A stretch of 64,000 bases of DNA, taken from positions 1,612,001 through 1,676,000 of the forward strand of contig NZ_CP107960.1 in the NCBI RefSeq assembly GCF_036077095.1. The letters run 5' to 3'. Below the pieces are notes generated by a model that worked only from the letters and a program-made list of their open reading frames with translations, had not been told where the DNA came from and ran no database searches. Positions 1 to 12,434 of this stretch are shown piece after piece. Each line of letters starts with the position of its first letter. Position 1 is the first letter of the stretch. The stretch comes from Streptomyces sp. NBC_00376 (GTDB taxonomy: Bacteria > Actinomycetota > Actinomycetes > Streptomycetales > Streptomycetaceae). The translations under genes and the position numbers were made by a program.

Positions 1-1462
1 CGGAGTCGGCGGCCAGGGCGCGGGCCAGGGACAGCCGCTGCCGCTGGCCCCCGGAGAGGTTCGCCCCGCGGTCGCGGACCGCGTAGTCGAGCCCGTCGCG
101 GTGGAGGGCGACGACATCGGTCAGCATGGACGCCTCGACGGCCTCGGCGATCGTCCGGCTCGTTCCCGACGGGTCGATGTTCGTGCGGAGCGTGCCCGCG
201 AAGATCTCCCCGTCGTACGGGTTCACCAGCATGTGCTCGCGGACCGCCTCGACCGACAGGTCCGCCAGCGCCTGTCCGCCGACCCGCACCACTCCCCCGT
301 ACGCCTCGGGCGCGACCCTCACCGCGAGGAGCGAGGCGAGGTCGGCCGCCGCGCGCGGCCGGTACGCGGCGATCGCCACGAACTCCCCGGCGGCCACCTC
401 GAACTCCAGCCCGCGCAGCGCCCCGTACCGGACGCCGTCCACCGCCAGGCCGCCGCCCGCCACTGGGCGTCGCGTCCCGGGAGCCGTCACCGGCTGCGCG
501 GTCAGGACCAGTGCCATCCGCTCGGCCGAGGCACGCGCCATCATCACGTACTTGGGCATCTCCGAGAACATCTTGAGCGGTTCGATGATGAACTGCGCGA
601 GGCCCACCGCCATGACGAGTTCCCCGATGGTGATCCGGCCGTCGAACGCCAGCCAGCCCGCCGTCAGTGACACTGCGGCGGCGAGCACCGCGTTGAGGGC
701 CAGTGCGGTGCCCGCGTACGCGCCGTTCACCCTGGCGACGGTGATCGCCTGGTGCCGCGCGTCCCTGCTGACCTTCCGGTAGGAGCCGAACGCCGCGTGG
801 TTGCCGCCGAAGCCGTGCAGCGGGCGCAGGCCGGTGATCAGGTCGGCGACCTTCGCGCCCGCCCGCGCCACCCGGGCCTGCTGTTCACGGGTGCTGGCGC
901 CGATCCGCTTGGACATCACGGCGAGGATGGAGAGGATCGCGACGGTCCCCACGATCACCAGCAGGCCGAGCCGGATGTCGGCCAGACCCAGCGCGAGCGC
1001 CGCGACCACCACCGCGACCAGGGAGCTGATCAGCAGCGGCACCACCTCGATGATGTCGGCGGTCTGGTCGGCGTCCTCGGTGGCGATGGTCAGCACCTCG
1101 CCGGACTTCAGGTCGATGTCCCTGGCCACCGGCTGGAGCCCGCAGGCGGCCACCTGCACCCGCCAGCGGTGCGCCTCGGTCGTGTTGGCCTTCTGCAGGA
1201 CGCGCATCCCGAACCGCCACGACAGCGAGACCGTCGTGATGATCACGGCCAGCGCGCCGATCGACAGGCCGAGCGCGGCCGGGCTCCGGTCCTGCATGGT
1301 GTGCTCGACGATCAGGCCGAGCGCGATGGGGAAGGCCGTCTCCCCCGCCTGGTACAGGCCCATGAGGACGGTGCCCCGGACCATGGCGCCGACGTTGCGG
1401 CCGAGCGCGGTCCGCAGGATCCGGGCCCCCGGCCGGGGGCGCTGCGTGTCAGGAGTTGTCAT
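1..1462 (-). CDS. cchI: Siderophore ABC exporter half-transporter, CchI-like (3' end outside window)
   Basis: This is one half of a heterodimeric ABC exporter, probably moving apo-coelichelin out through the cytoplasmic membrane. About 487 residues are visible: a six-helix exporter membrane domain (about residues 20-310), then the start of a nucleotide-binding domain. The signature LSGGQRQR is intact at about residue 472, close to the window edge. The Walker A position (about residues 360-375) reads [15 protein letters not shown], so the G-x-x-G-x-G-K-S/T loop and its lysine are missing, although the frame is open throughout. The ATG overlaps the end of cchH by 14 nt, which suggests translational coupling. 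The partner is cchG, whose defects are the mirror image. The Walker B region lies outside the window. Exporter class is certain; the cargo is inferred from synteny with S. coelicolor cchI. Confidence 0.87.
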   Translation of the reverse strand, partial: MTTPDTQRPRPGARILRTALGRNVGAMVRGTVLMGLYQAGETAFPIALGLIVEHTMQDRSPAALGLSIGALAVIITTVSLSWRFGMRVLQKANTTEAHRWRVQVAACGLQPVARDIDLKSGEVLTIATEDADQTADIIEVVPLLISSLVAVVVAALALGLADIRLGLLVIVGTVAILSILAVMSKRIGASTREQQARVARAGAKVADLITGLRPLHGFGGNHAAFGSYRKVSRDARHQAITVARVNGAYAGTALALNAVLAAAVSLTAGWLAFDGRITIGELVMAVGLAQFIIEPLKMFSEMPKYVMMARASAERMALVLTAQPVTAPGTRRPVAGGGLAVDGVRYGALRGLEFEVAAGEFVAIAAYRPRAAADLASLLAVRVAPEAYGGVVRVGGQALADLSVEAVREHMLVNPYDGEIFAGTLRTNIDPSGTSRTIAEAVEASMLTDVVALHRDGLDYAVRDRGANLSGGQRQRLSLARALAADS

Positions 1463-4400
1463 CGAGGTGGCGCGCAATCGCTTCGGGGGTTCGCAGGGTG
1501 AACAGATCACGGATCGTGATCACAGGGCCGTACTCGCGGCGGAGCAGCCCGGTCAGCCGCACCGCCAGCATGGAGTGACCGCCGAGGGACACGAAGTCGC
1601 TCACCGCGCTCACCTCGTCGTCGTCCAGGTCGAGTGCCTCGGCGAAGTACTCGCACACCACGGTCTCGGTCCCGGTCGCCGGGCCGCGTTCGCCCGCCGT
1701 GGTCAGCGCGCCGAGCGGCCTGGCCTCCGGCAGCGCCTTGGTGTCGGCCTTCCCGTTCACGGTCAGCGGGATGCCGTCGACCCGGGCGTAGTGCGTCGGG
1801 CGCAGGAAGTCCGGCAGGCCGGCGCCCACCTCGCCGGCGACCTGCGCCAGGTCGGCGCCGTCCAGTACGAGATAGGCGGCCAGCCGGTACGCGCCGTCGA
1901 CCTGCGGGTCGGGCTGGGCCACCGCGGCGGCGAACCGCACCGCCGGGTGCGCCTGGAACACGGCCTCGACCTCGCCCAGTTCGACCCGGTGTCCGCGGAT
2001 CTTGACCTGCTGGTCGGTGCGGCCCAGGTACGTCAGGTTCCCGTCGGGCCGGCGGATCACCAGGTCCCCGGTGCGGTACATGCGCTCGCCGGGCGCGCCG
2101 AACGGGCAGGCGACGAAGCGGTGGGCGGTCTGGGCGCTCTGCCCGAGGTAGCCGCGGGCGATGCCGATGCCCGATACGTACAGCTCGCCGGGGACCGAGT
2201 CGGGCAGCGGGCGCAGCCACGGGTCCAGTACGTACACCTCGGTGTTGTCGATCGCCACGCCCACCACCGGGTCCTGGCACTCGAAGGTGCCGACGCCGAG
2301 GGTGTTGATGGTGTACTCGGTGGGCCCGTACAGGTTGTAGCCGGCCGTTCCCTCCGTCTCGGCGAGCCGCTGCCAGAGCGTCGGGGTGACGGCCTCGCCG
2401 CCCAGCAGCACCAGCGCCGGCCGCCGTCCCGGGTCGTCGAGCAGACCCTCGGCCACCAGTTGCTGGGCGTAGGTCGGGGTCACGTTGATGACGTCGATCG
2501 CGTGCTCACCGCAGTACTCGACCAACCGGGGGGCGTCGCGGCGCAGTTCCTCGTCGCAGATGTGGACCTCGTGGCCGTCGGCGAGCCACAGCAGTTCCTC
2601 CCACGACATGTCGAACGCGAACGACACGGTGTGCGCGATGCGGAAGACCCGGTGGCCGTGGTCGGCGAGGACCGGTTCGAAGATCCGCCGCTGGTGGTTG
2701 ATCAGCATGTTGGTGAGCCCGGCGTACTCGGTCACCACACCCTTGGGCTTCCCGGTCGAGCCGGAGGTGTAGATCGTGTATGCGGGGTGGCGCAGCCGGT
2801 CCGGGTCGTCCGGCGCGAACGTCACGTACGGTTCGGCCTCGGGCAGCGGGCGGTCCAGCTCGATGAGCTCGCCGCTCAGCCGGTGCGACACGGCGCTGAC
2901 GGTGAGGATCACCTCGGGCCGGGCGTCCGCGACGATCGCCGCGATCCGCTCGTCCGGGTGGTCCAGTTCCAGCGGTACGTAGGCGGCGCCGACGCGCAGT
3001 ACGGCGAAGAGCGCCACGATCGAGTCGAGGGAACGCGGGAGAGCGAGGCCGACGGCCGTCTCGGGGCCGATGCCGCGCCGGGCGAGCACACCCGCCAACG
3101 TCCGGCTGCGGTCCCGGAGTTGAGCGAAGGTCATGGTCGATCCGTGGGCGACGAGCGCGAGCCGTCCGGGATCGCGGTCCGCCGCCCGGTCGAAGCGGTC
3201 GACGACGGTGTCCGTGCCGATGTCGGTGCGTCCGGCGGGCCCGGGGTCCGGGGCGAGCCCCGGCAGGGCGCCGACCTGCCCCGTCGACCGGGCGAGGTCC
3301 TCCAGTACGCGGAGGTAGTCGTCGAGGAGGCGGCGGGCGCCCACGAGGTCGCCGTCGCGGTGCTCCAGCTTGACCGTGAACCGGTCGCCGGGCGTGACGA
3401 CCCAGGTGAACGGGTAGTGCGTGGAGTCGTCGGCCCGTACGGAGGTGATGCCGTGCCGGGTGTTCATCTCGGCGAACGCGTCCAGGTCCAGGAAGTTCTG
3501 GAGCACGAACAGGTTGTCGAACAGGGCGTCGTGGCCGGCGGCCCGCTGGATCTCGCCGAGCCCCAGGTGCTCGTGGTCCATCGCCTCGACCCGGGCCGCC
3601 TGTACGGCCGACAGGTACCCGCCGACCGTGTCGTCGGGCCGGGCCCGGGTCCACATGGGCACCGTGTTGAGCAGCACACCGACGATGCCGTCGTGGCCCT
3701 CGCCCTCCCGGCCCGAGACGGTCACCCCGAACACCGCGTCGGCGCGGCCCGTGCGGGCGCCGAGCAGCAGGCCGAAGGCACCGGTCAGCACCGAGTTCAG
3801 GGTGACGCCGTGTGCCCTGGCCGCTTCCCGCAGCAGGTCGGAGAGTTCGGCGGACATCGTGTGCGTGAGGGAGTGCGGCAGTTCGTCGGAGAGGACCGGG
3901 GCGGGGCCGGCGAGCAGCGTCGGACCGGGCAGGCCCGCCAGGTGCTCCGCCCAGAAGCGGTTCGCCGCCTCCGGGTCCTTGGCGGCGAGCGTCCGGGCGT
4001 ACTCCTCGAAGCCCGGCACGGCGGGGGCCGGGACCGGCGGTTCGCCCGCCAGGACGGCCTCGTACGCCTCGAACAGTTCCCGCAGCACGATTTCGCGGGA
4101 CCAGCCGTCCCAGAGCAGCAGGTGGTAGCTGAGCAGCAGGCCGTCCCGGCCGTCGGGCAGCCGCACCACGGTCAGCCGGATCAGCGGCGGCTCGCCCGGG
4201 TCGAAGCCCGACTCGCGGTCCCGGGTGCGCAGTTCCTCGGCTTCCGTCTCGTTCGTCGCGGTGACCGTACGGACGTCGACCCGGCGGCCCGCGCCGAGGA
4301 CCTGGACCGGGTTTCCGTCGTCGTCGGTGGTGAAGCCGGCGCCCACGACCGGGTGGCGCGCGATCACGTACGCCATCGCCTCGGCCAGCGCGTCGGCGTC

Positions 4401-7400
4401 CAGGCGCCGGCCGAAGGTGAACCAGCTCTGTGCGACGTAGTGTCCGGCCGTGCCCGCCATCTGGGCCTGGAAGAACAGGCCCCGTTGGAGCGGGGTGACC
4501 GGTGCCGTGCGCTCGGCAGTCGCGGAGGCGTCCGCGATGTGCTCCAGTGCGCCGATCCAGTGCCCGGCGATCTCGTCGGGCACGCCCTCGGCGAGGGTGA
4601 ACTGCGCGTGCAGGCTTCCGGTGGTGTCGTCGGTCCAGGCGTTGACCTCGACGGCGTACGGGCTGTCGTGTTCGCCGCCGCTGAGGCGCAGGGCCTGGGA
4701 CTCGCCGCCCCGGCCGAGGTAGTTGAACAGCACCTGCGGGCGGGCGGTCAGCAGCGGGGCCGTCTGCGGGTTGAGGTACCTGAGCCGGCCGTAGGCGACG
4801 TGCCCGGACTCGTCCGGCTGGCGTTCGGCGACCTCGCGCGCCGCCGCGACGGGGTCGGTGTGCGCGGTGAGCCGCACCGGTGCGATGGCGGTGAACCAGC
4901 CGACGGTACGGGAGTAGTCGTGGTGCTCCAGGGCCGGGACCCGGCCGTGCCGCTCCAGGTCGATCGCGAGATCGGTGGGGGTGGGCTGGACGCGGGTCAG
5001 CGCGGTGCGCAACGCGCCGCAGAGCAGTTCGGTGAGGCCCACGCCGAGTGCGGCGGGGGCGGTGCGGGTCACGAGGTCGCTCGCCTCGGGGGCGAGTACG
5101 ACCGTGGTATCGCGCAGGCCCCGGGCCACGGGCAGCGGCGCGGGCGCCGCGAGCGTGGTGATCCAGCGGCCGAGGCCGTCGGTCTCCTGGGCGGAGCGCA
5201 CCGCCAGCGCCTCGGCGTACTCGGCGTACGACGTGGTCGGCGGAGCCAGGGGCGTACCGCTCGTCGCGGCGGCCAGGTCGTCGAGGAGGATCAGCCAGGA
5301 CACCGCGTCCACGGCGAGGTGGTGCACGGTGACGACCAGGGTCCGGCAAGCCGGCAGCCAGGAGAACGCGATGACGTCCCCGGCTCCGGGATCGAGCCGG
5401 CCGGCCGCCTCGTCCGCCGCGGCCGTCGCGTCGGCGGCGTCCGACGGTACGACGGTGACCTCGCGGGCGGGTTCGGTGCGCAGCGCCCAGACACCGTGCC
5501 CGGTGCTCAGCCGGAGCCGGAGCACCGGGTGCGCGGCGACGACGGCGTTCGCGGCGCGCCGGATGTCGGCGAGGCCGATGCCCTCGGCCACCGCCACCGC
5601 CCGGGCCTGGACGAACCGGGCGAGCGATCCGCCCAGTTCGCGCCGGCGCAGGATGATCGGGGTGGCCGGCAGCGGGCCGTCCTCGCGTCGGGACGGCGCG
5701 GACGCCACCGCCTGCGGGGTGCGCGTGCCCAGGTGGCCGGCGAGGGCGCGCGGGGTCTTCAGCAGGAACACATCCCGGGGTGCGATCGGCAGGCCGAGCG
5801 CCCTGGCCCGGTTGATCACGGTGATGGCGACGATGCTGTCGCCTCCGGCGCCGAAGAAGTCGGTGTCGGCGTCCACGGCGACTCCGGGCAGCGTCTCGGC
5901 GAAGATGCCGACCAGTGCGGTCAGTACGGAGTCGCTCGCGGCCACCGGGGTGGTGTCCGCAGTGGCCACCGGGCCGGTGCCCCGCGCGGCAACCGCCGCC
6001 CCGTCCTCGGCGGCGCGTTCGGCCAGGGCCGCGCGGTCCAGCTTGCCGTTGACCGTCAGCGGCAGGGCGTCGACCGGCAGCACCCGGCCCGGCACCATGT
6101 GCGCGGGCAGCTTGGCGGCGAGCAGGCCGGTGAGGTCATGGGGCGCCCGGCCCACGACGTGCGCGACGAGGTGGTCGCCGCCGTCCGCCACGGTGACGGC
6201 CGCATCGACGACGCCGTCGAGTTCCCGCACGGCGGACTCCACTTCGCCGAGCTCGATCCGGAACCCCTTGAGCTGTACCTGGTCGTCGGCCCGGCCGGCG
6301 AACTCCAGCTCCCCGCTCAGCGTGCGGCGGGCCAGGTCGCCCGTGTGGTACATGCGGGAGCCGTCGGATGCGAACGGGTTCGCCACGAACCGGCCCGCGG
6401 TGAGCCCCGGCCGACCGAGGTAGCCGAGCGACACCTGGTCCCCGGCGACGTAGATGGCGCCCACCCGGCCCGGCGGCACCGGCCGGAGCATGTCGTCGAG
6501 CAGATGGACGACCAGGCCGGGGATCGGGCCGCCGATCGGGCTGGCTTCGCCGCCGTCGGCGAAGTCCTCGTCGGTCAGCACCCGGTGGGTGACATGGACG
6601 GTGGTCTCGGTGATGCCGTACATGTTGACCAGCTCGGGCGCTTCGGTGCCGTGCCGCTCGACCCAGCCGCGCAGCCGCCCGAGGTCCAGCGCCTCGCCCC
6701 CGAAGATGATCCGGCGCAGCGCGGTGACGGGTGCGCCGGCGTGCCGGTCGGCCTCGATGAACTGGTAGACCGCCGACGGGGTCTGGTTGAGCACGGTCAC
6801 CCCGCGCTCGCGGACCAGCCGGTGGAAGTCGACCGGGGAGCGGGTCAGCGCGTACTCCGGCAGCAGCAGCTCCGCGCCGTGCGCCAGTGCGCCCCACAGC
6901 TCCCAGACCGCGAAGTCGAAGGAGAAGGAGTGGAACTGGACCCATACGTCGTGCGGGCCGAACTCCATGCCGGGCCCCGTGTTCGCGAGGAGCGTCAGCA
7001 CGGCGGAGTGCGGGACGACGACGCCCTTGGGCCGTCCGGTCGAGCCGGAGGTGTAGATCACGTACGCGGGGTCGTTCCGGACGGTGCCGGGTTCGGTGGT
7101 GTCGCGCGGCAGCTCGTCCCCCTGGACGAGCACCCGGGCCTGAACACCCGCCCGGACCAGCAGCCGGGTGAAGCGGTCCCGCTGGTCCCGGTCCACGAGC
7201 ACGACCTGCGGGGCGGCGTCGGCGAGGATGTACTCCAGCCGCTCGTCCGGGTACGCCAGGTCCAGCGGCACGTACGCGCCGCCCGCGCTGACGACCGCGA
7301 CCAGGGCGACGACCTGCTCCACGGAGCGCGGCACGGCGACGGCGACCCGCTTGCCGGGGCCGACTCCGGCGGCGCGCAGGACCGAGGCCAACTCGCTTTT

Positions 7401-10400
7401 CACTTCGGCCAGTTCGCCGTAGGTCAGGGACCGGGTGGCGCCGTCCAGGGCGCACTGGGTGACGGCGGTGGCCGCCGGGTGACGGCGCGCGGCGGTGTCG
7501 AACAGCTCACCCAGGGTCGCCGGGGAGACCGGCTCCGGGCGGCGGGCGGAGTCCGGGGCCGGTTCGCCGACGAGGGCGTCCGGGCGGTTCAGCAGGGAGG
7601 TGAGGGTCTCGGTGAAGGTGCGCAGGATCGCCTCGGCGCCCGCCTCGCGCACCAGCTCCCCGTCGTAGATCAGGTTGAAGCGCGGCCGGCCGTCGGGGGT
7701 GCGCTCCGCCACCAGCGTCAACGGGTAGTGCGGGGCACCCTCGTTGACGATGCCGGTGATGGTCAGGGTGTCGTCGGGCCCGCGCAGTGCGTCCACGTCC
7801 GTCGCGACGTCGAAGACCACCAGCGTGTCGAACAAGGGGCCGGTGCCCGCCTGGCGGGCGATCCCGGCCAGCGAGACGTGCTGGTGCGCCAGCACCGCGC
7901 TCTGGTGTTCCTTCACCGCGGCGAGCAGCTCGCGTGCCGTGGTGTCTCCGGTCCACCTGGCCCGCACGGGGATGGTGTTGATGAACAGGCCCACCATGTC
8001 CCCGATGCCGGGCACCTCGGCGTCACGGCCCGAGACGGTGGATCCGAGGACTACGTCGCTGCGGTGCAGGATGCCGCCCAGTGTCACCGCCCACGCGCTG
8101 TGCACGGCCACGCTCAGGGGCACTCCGGCCGACCGGACGGCCCCGTCGAGGTCTTCGGCGGCCTCGACGGCGATGTCGGCGAACCGTTCGGAGGGGGTGT
8201 GCCCTTCGGCGACCAGCGAGGGGCCGGCCAGACCGGCGAGTTCGCCGCGCCACACCCGCTCGCTCTCGTCCTGGTCGCGTCCGGCGAGCCGGCTCACGTA
8301 GTCGCGGTAGCCGCCGAGCGGGTACACGGTCCCCGGCGCGTGGTACTCGGCCAGCAGCGTGCGGAGCATCGGCGGGACGGACCAGCCGTCGGCGATGATG
8401 TGGTGCACGGTCTGCACCAGTACCTCGCGCCCGGAGCCGGCGCGGATGAGCGTGTAGCGCATCAACGGTCCGGTGGCCAGGTCGAATCCGGCGCGACGGT
8501 CGCGTTCGGCGTGCTCGCGGATCTCCTCGTCGGTGAGGTGGGGGCGGTCCAGCGTGGTGAAGGGCGCCGCCGTGCCGCTTTCGAGTACGGAGACGACCCG
8601 GCCGTCGGCGAGCGCGGTGAACCGGGCCGCCAGGTTGGGGTACAGCGTGAGCAGCCGGGTGGCCGCCGTCGCGAGCCGGTCGGCGTCCACGTCGCCGTCC
8701 AGGGTCAGCAGCTGCTGTTCGACGTAGCTGCCCGTGGCTTCGTCGTCGAAGACCGAGTGGAAGTACAGGCCCTCCTGCAGCGGTGTCAACGGCAGGACGT
8801 CGAGCAGCGCCGGGCCGTCCAGGTCGTCGACGTCGGCCTGGGTGAGCCGTACCAGCGGGAAGTCGCTGGGGGTGTGGCCGCCCTCTTCGAGCGCGGCCAG
8901 GGCGGTCAGGGCGGACCGGAAGTACTGGCTGAGGGTGGTGATGTCCTCGTCGGTGAACATCCCCTCGGGCCAGGAGAGGGTGGTGACCAGCCGGTACTCG
9001 CCGCTCGCGTCGGGTTCGGCGATCGCGTTGAACTCCAGGGCGCGCGGCAGGCGCATCCTCGGGTCGCGCTTCTCGCCCAACTGTCCCGTGGTTCCCGCGA
9101 GTTGCCAGTCGCCGCCGCTGCCCGCGTCGAATCGGCCCAGGTAGTTGAAGAGCACCTGGGGTGCGGGGGTGGCCGACCCTGACTCGGTGAGGTGGCGCAG
9201 GACGCCGTAGGGGAGGCCGTTGCCGGGCACCCGGGCGAGGTCCTCCTTGACCGCCTTGAGGGCGGCGGCCAGGTACGCGGGGGCGGTGAGGTCGGCCGCC
9301 GTGCCGGGGTCCACGGTCACCGGGAACAGCGTGGTGAACCAGCCCACGGTCCGCGAGAGTTCCGGATCGAAGCCGGCCGCGTCCGCCACGAAGCGTCCCT
9401 CGCGGCCGTGTCCCTCCAGTTCGATGTGGGCGAAGGTCTGGTCCTGGCCCCGGTCGCGGCGCCACCGGGCGAGGGTGACGGCCAGCGCGGTCAGCAGTAC
9501 GTCGTTGACGCCCGCGTGGAACCTCGCGGGAACGGTGCCGAGCAGCGCGGCCGTGTCCTCGGGCCCGATGTCGACGGTCCGCGTGCGTTCCCGGGCGACC
9601 GTGTCGGACTCGGCCAGGGGGCGCCTGCCCAGCGGCGTGTCCGTTCCCGGCAGCGGCCGCTCGAAGTGGGCGCGGTCCGCTTCGAAGGACGTACGTTCCA
9701 GCAGCTGGGTCCAGCGCCTGAACGACGTTCCCACGGGCGGGAGTTGGACCTGATTTCCGGAGGCGTGCTGCTGCCATGCCGTGGCCAGGTCGTCCATCAG
9801 GATCCGCCAGGAAACGCCGTCGATCACGACGTGGTGGGCGACCAGGACGAGTTGCCGCGCCTCGCGGCGCCACACGGCGCGCAGCATCACACCGCGGTCC
9901 GGGTCGAGCCCCTCGGTGGCGAGCTCCACGCACTCCGCCAGTGGCCGGTCGCACTCCTGCCACCCGGCGGCGGCCTGTCCGGCCTCGGGGATGTCGAAGC
10001 TCCACCGCTCGCCGCGCACCAGCCTGGCGCGCAGCATGTCGTGCCGCTCCAGCACCGCGGCGAGGATCTCGTCGAGCGCTTCGGCACTCAGCTGTGCCGG
10101 TGTGTTGAGCACGACGGACTGCACGAAGCCGTCGATGGCGTCGGTGGTCCGGCCGAGCCACTGCACGATGGGCGATCCCACGACAAGGCCGGTCGCGACA
10201 TCGCCGTGGTCCGCGGCGGACACCTCCTCACGGCTCGCCACCGCGGCCAGTGCCCCGAGAACGCTGTGGGTGAAGATCTGCCGCGCGGTGACGTGGAGAC
10301 CGGCCTCCCGCAACGCGCCGAGCAGCGAGATCGCCAGGATGCTGTCGCCGCCGAGCCGGAAGAAGTCCTGGTCGGTACCGGCCTGTTCCAGCCGCAGCAC

Positions 10401-12377
10401 CGACGCGACGGCCGCGCACACCACCCGCTCGTTCTCGGTGGCGGGCGCCACGACGGGACCGGTGCCGATCACGGGCTCCGGCAGGGCGCCCCGGTCGAGC
10501 TTGCCGTTCGCGGTGAGCGGGAACTCCTTCATCACGACGAGGTGGGCGGGCACCATGTACTCCACCATGTGCCCGACGGCCCACGCCCTGACGTCGTCGG
10601 CCCGCAGGTCCTCGTGGCCGGCGGCCGGGATCACGTACCCCACCAGGTAGGTGCCGCCCGCCGCGTTCTTCTTCGCGACGACGCAGCTGTGCCGTACCCC
10701 GGGGTGCTCCGCGAGGCCGGCCTCGACGTCCTCGGTCTCCAGCCGCATGCCGCGGATCTTGATCTGGTTGTCGGCGCGGCCGAGGAAGTCCAACGACCCG
10801 TCCGGGGCGAACCGGGCCAGGTCACCGGTCCGGTACAGCCGGGACCCGTCGTCGGCGAAGGGGTTCGCCACGAACCGGGAGGCGGTCAGGCCGGGTGCGT
10901 TGACGTACCCACGTCCCAGGAGGAGTCCGCCCGCGTACAGCTCGCCGCCGACCCCGACCGGGACCGGGCGCAGCTCGTCGTCGAGCACGTACAGCTGGGT
11001 GTTGGGGTTGGCCTTCCCGATCGAGGTCGACAGGCGTTCGGCCTCGCCCCGGTAGATGACGTGGGAGACACCGATGGTCGTCTCGGCCGGGCCGTAGCCG
11101 TGGTACAGCGGGATGTCGAGGCGGGTGCGGAACCGCTCGTACAGCTCGGGGGTCAGCACCTCGCCGCCGCACCACACGTGGCGCAGGCTGTCCAGGCGGC
11201 CGGAGTCGCCCGCGATCTCCAGCAGCACGTCCAGCATCGACGACACCAGGTAGGTGAAGGTGACCCGGTGCTCGGCGATCACGCTCAGCAGGTGGTGCGG
11301 GTCGCGTTCGCCGCCGGGCCGCAGGATCACCAGCCGACCGCCGGAGACCAGGGGCAGGAAGATCTCGTTGATGGAGATGTCGAAGGACAGCGGCGCCTTG
11401 AACAGCGAGGCGTCGTCGTGGCCGAAGCCCAGGATCTCGTCGACCTGCCACAGCAGGCGCTCGCTGATCGCCTCGTGCCGGATCATGGCGCCCTTGGGCC
11501 GTCCGGTCGAACCGGACGTGAAGATCACGTACGCCAGGGCCGTGCCCGGGACGCTCGCGTCCGGCCCCTGAACGGGCTGGTCGCCGAACCGCCAGTCGTC
11601 GAGGTCGACGGCCACGGCGTCCGGTTCACCCGCTCCGTGCTCGCCGGAGTCGTTGAGCTGGAGCACGACGCGGGCGTCCTCGACGACGACGGCGCGGCGC
11701 GCGGCGGGCCACTGCGGATCGAGCGGCACGAACGCGCCCTTCGCCCGCAGCACGGCGAGGAGCCCGATGACCATCTCCGCCGAGCGGCCCAGCGAAATAC
11801 CGACGACCTGTTCGGAGGTGAGTCCGCGTTCGATCAGGTGGTTGGCCAACTGGCTCGAATATTCATCCGCTTGACGGTACGTCAACGACCGGCGTTCGTC
11901 TGTGATCGCGACGGCGTCCGGCCTGCTGCGCGCCTGCTCCCGGAACATCTCCATGATGGTCGGGCGGACCCGGTCGGCCCGGGTGTCGTTCCACTCGGCC
12001 AGGGCTTCGATCCTCGCCGCCGGGCCGGACGGGCCGATGGTGCCGATGGACCGGTCCGGGAAGTCGGCCAGGTCGTCCAGGGCGAGCTGCGCGTCGGACG
12101 GTGCGACGCCGCCGGGGACGGTGATGGTCCGGCCGTCCGGGCCGGCCTCCCAACCCGCGCTCCCGCCACCGCCGTTGTCGACCCAGCCGAGTACGTCGGT
12201 GAACCGCGCACCGGGGGTGAGGTCCAGGCCCTCGGGGCCGAGGCCGGTCGCCCAGTACGCCAGTCCTATGGCGCACGCTCCGGCGATGGTCCGGTCGCCG
12301 TAGTCGCCGGTCCGCCGGCGTACGCCGGCCAGGCGAGCGGGAGAGAGCAGCACGTGAGGAGCGCGCGGTTCCGTCAT
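1449..12377 (-). CDS. cchH: Coelichelin-type trimodular non-ribosomal peptide synthetase CchH
   Basis: This cytoplasmic megasynthase (about 3642 aa) assembles a hydroxamate siderophore peptide. Domain order is A1-T1-E1-C2-A2-T2-E2-C3-A3-T3 with no thioesterase. Approximate landmarks are: A1 core 330, T1 LGGDS 679, E1 [10 protein letters not shown] 850, C2 HHIIADGWS 1326, A2 1820, T2 GGDS 2177, E2 [10 protein letters not shown] 2350, C3 [10 protein letters not shown] 2750, A3 3256 and T3 GGHS 3600. The specificity residues read DINYWGGIG (A1), DFWNIGMVH (A2) and DMENLGLIN (A3). These are the published S. coelicolor CchH codes for formyl-hydroxyornithine, threonine and hydroxyornithine. E1 and E2 predict D residues. 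The first 140 residues resemble a remnant of a condensation-domain tail. In C3 the first motif histidine is Tyr. The ATG at 12377 was preferred because the in-frame ATG at 12404 abuts the iron box; GGAAGGA lies upstream. Release would need an external esterase (CchJ), not in the window. Confidence 0.95.
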   Translation of the reverse strand: MTEPRAPHVLLSPARLAGVRRRTGDYGDRTIAGACAIGLAYWATGLGPEGLDLTPGARFTDVLGWVDNGGGGSAGWEAGPDGRTITVPGGVAPSDAQLALDDLADFPDRSIGTIGPSGPAARIEALAEWNDTRADRVRPTIMEMFREQARSRPDAVAITDERRSLTYRQADEYSSQLANHLIERGLTSEQVVGISLGRSAEMVIGLLAVLRAKGAFVPLDPQWPAARRAVVVEDARVVLQLNDSGEHGAGEPDAVAVDLDDWRFGDQPVQGPDASVPGTALAYVIFTSGSTGRPKGAMIRHEAISERLLWQVDEILGFGHDDASLFKAPLSFDISINEIFLPLVSGGRLVILRPGGERDPHHLLSVIAEHRVTFTYLVSSMLDVLLEIAGDSGRLDSLRHVWCGGEVLTPELYERFRTRLDIPLYHGYGPAETTIGVSHVIYRGEAERLSTSIGKANPNTQLYVLDDELRPVPVGVGGELYAGGLLLGRGYVNAPGLTASRFVANPFADDGSRLYRTGDLARFAPDGSLDFLGRADNQIKIRGMRLETEDVEAGLAEHPGVRHSCVVAKKNAAGGTYLVGYVIPAAGHEDLRADDVRAWAVGHMVEYMVPAHLVVMKEFPLTANGKLDRGALPEPVIGTGPVVAPATENERVVCAAVASVLRLEQAGTDQDFFRLGGDSILAISLLGALREAGLHVTARQIFTHSVLGALAAVASREEVSAADHGDVATGLVVGSPIVQWLGRTTDAIDGFVQSVVLNTPAQLSAEALDEILAAVLERHDMLRARLVRGERWSFDIPEAGQAAAGWQECDRPLAECVELATEGLDPDRGVMLRAVWRREARQLVLVAHHVVIDGVSWRILMDDLATAWQQHASGNQVQLPPVGTSFRRWTQLLERTSFEADRAHFERPLPGTDTPLGRRPLAESDTVARERTRTVDIGPEDTAALLGTVPARFHAGVNDVLLTALAVTLARWRRDRGQDQTFAHIELEGHGREGRFVADAAGFDPELSRTVGWFTTLFPVTVDPGTAADLTAPAYLAAALKAVKEDLARVPGNGLPYGVLRHLTESGSATPAPQVLFNYLGRFDAGSGGDWQLAGTTGQLGEKRDPRMRLPRALEFNAIAEPDASGEYRLVTTLSWPEGMFTDEDITTLSQYFRSALTALAALEEGGHTPSDFPLVRLTQADVDDLDGPALLDVLPLTPLQEGLYFHSVFDDEATGSYVEQQLLTLDGDVDADRLATAATRLLTLYPNLAARFTALADGRVVSVLESGTAAPFTTLDRPHLTDEEIREHAERDRRAGFDLATGPLMRYTLIRAGSGREVLVQTVHHIIADGWSVPPMLRTLLAEYHAPGTVYPLGGYRDYVSRLAGRDQDESERVWRGELAGLAGPSLVAEGHTPSERFADIAVEAAEDLDGAVRSAGVPLSVAVHSAWAVTLGGILHRSDVVLGSTVSGRDAEVPGIGDMVGLFINTIPVRARWTGDTTARELLAAVKEHQSAVLAHQHVSLAGIARQAGTGPLFDTLVVFDVATDVDALRGPDDTLTITGIVNEGAPHYPLTLVAERTPDGRPRFNLIYDGELVREAGAEAILRTFTETLTSLLNRPDALVGEPAPDSARRPEPVSPATLGELFDTAARRHPAATAVTQCALDGATRSLTYGELAEVKSELASVLRAAGVGPGKRVAVAVPRSVEQVVALVAVVSAGGAYVPLDLAYPDERLEYILADAAPQVVLVDRDQRDRFTRLLVRAGVQARVLVQGDELPRDTTEPGTVRNDPAYVIYTSGSTGRPKGVVVPHSAVLTLLANTGPGMEFGPHDVWVQFHSFSFDFAVWELWGALAHGAELLLPEYALTRSPVDFHRLVRERGVTVLNQTPSAVYQFIEADRHAGAPVTALRRIIFGGEALDLGRLRGWVERHGTEAPELVNMYGITETTVHVTHRVLTDEDFADGGEASPIGGPIPGLVVHLLDDMLRPVPPGRVGAIYVAGDQVSLGYLGRPGLTAGRFVANPFASDGSRMYHTGDLARRTLSGELEFAGRADDQVQLKGFRIELGEVESAVRELDGVVDAAVTVADGGDHLVAHVVGRAPHDLTGLLAAKLPAHMVPGRVLPVDALPLTVNGKLDRAALAERAAEDGAAVAARGTGPVATADTTPVAASDSVLTALVGIFAETLPGVAVDADTDFFGAGGDSIVAITVINRARALGLPIAPRDVFLLKTPRALAGHLGTRTPQAVASAPSRREDGPLPATPIILRRRELGGSLARFVQARAVAVAEGIGLADIRRAANAVVAAHPVLRLRLSTGHGVWALRTEPAREVTVVPSDAADATAAADEAAGRLDPGAGDVIAFSWLPACRTLVVTVHHLAVDAVSWLILLDDLAAATSGTPLAPPTTSYAEYAEALAVRSAQETDGLGRWITTLAAPAPLPVARGLRDTTVVLAPEASDLVTRTAPAALGVGLTELLCGALRTALTRVQPTPTDLAIDLERHGRVPALEHHDYSRTVGWFTAIAPVRLTAHTDPVAAAREVAERQPDESGHVAYGRLRYLNPQTAPLLTARPQVLFNYLGRGGESQALRLSGGEHDSPYAVEVNAWTDDTTGSLHAQFTLAEGVPDEIAGHWIGALEHIADASATAERTAPVTPLQRGLFFQAQMAGTAGHYVAQSWFTFGRRLDADALAEAMAYVIARHPVVGAGFTTDDDGNPVQVLGAGRRVDVRTVTATNETEAEELRTRDRESGFDPGEPPLIRLTVVRLPDGRDGLLLSYHLLLWDGWSREIVLRELFEAYEAVLAGEPPVPAPAVPGFEEYARTLAAKDPEAANRFWAEHLAGLPGPTLLAGPAPVLSDELPHSLTHTMSAELSDLLREAARAHGVTLNSVLTGAFGLLLGARTGRADAVFGVTVSGREGEGHDGIVGVLLNTVPMWTRARPDDTVGGYLSAVQAARVEAMDHEHLGLGEIQRAAGHDALFDNLFVLQNFLDLDAFAEMNTRHGITSVRADDSTHYPFTWVVTPGDRFTVKLEHRDGDLVGARRLLDDYLRVLEDLARSTGQVGALPGLAPDPGPAGRTDIGTDTVVDRFDRAADRDPGRLALVAHGSTMTFAQLRDRSRTLAGVLARRGIGPETAVGLALPRSLDSIVALFAVLRVGAAYVPLELDHPDERIAAIVADARPEVILTVSAVSHRLSGELIELDRPLPEAEPYVTFAPDDPDRLRHPAYTIYTSGSTGKPKGVVTEYAGLTNMLINHQRRIFEPVLADHGHRVFRIAHTVSFAFDMSWEELLWLADGHEVHICDEELRRDAPRLVEYCGEHAIDVINVTPTYAQQLVAEGLLDDPGRRPALVLLGGEAVTPTLWQRLAETEGTAGYNLYGPTEYTINTLGVGTFECQDPVVGVAIDNTEVYVLDPWLRPLPDSVPGELYVSGIGIARGYLGQSAQTAHRFVACPFGAPGERMYRTGDLVIRRPDGNLTYLGRTDQQVKIRGHRVELGEVEAVFQAHPAVRFAAAVAQPDPQVDGAYRLAAYLVLDGADLAQVAGEVGAGLPDFLRPTHYARVDGIPLTVNGKADTKALPEARPLGALTTAGERGPATGTETVVCEYFAEALDLDDDEVSAVSDFVSLGGHSMLAVRLTGLLRREYGPVITIRDLFTLRTPEAIARHLDDNS

Positions 12378-12404
12378 CGAAGACTCAGCATCCTTCCGAG
12401 GCAT

Positions 12405-12423
12405 GAAGGTTAGCCTAACCTAA
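12405..12423 (-). promoter_or_regulatory. Iron box (DmdR/IdeR-type operator) upstream of cchH
   Basis: The plus strand carries GAAGGTTAGCCTAACCTAA, matching 16 of 19 positions of the reverse complement of the actinobacterial iron-box consensus TTAGGTTAGGCTCACCTAA. It lies in the short gap between cchG and cchH, ending 28 nt upstream of the chosen cchH start. By family knowledge, Fe2+-loaded DmdR1/IdeR would bind here and shut off cchH and cchI in iron-replete cells. It also shows that cchH has its own promoter rather than relying only on read-through from cchFG. Confidence 0.85.
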
Positions 12424-12434
12424 CTCAGGGGTAC

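Noticed and set aside
801..9182. A 2793-codon open frame on the plus strand
   Set aside because: It lies fully opposite cchH. Its low-complexity Arg/Gly/Val/His-rich translation has no domain and arises from GC-biased codons of the true gene.
9192..12413. A 1073-codon plus-strand open frame
   Set aside because: It is antisense to the first module of cchH and has the same shadow composition.
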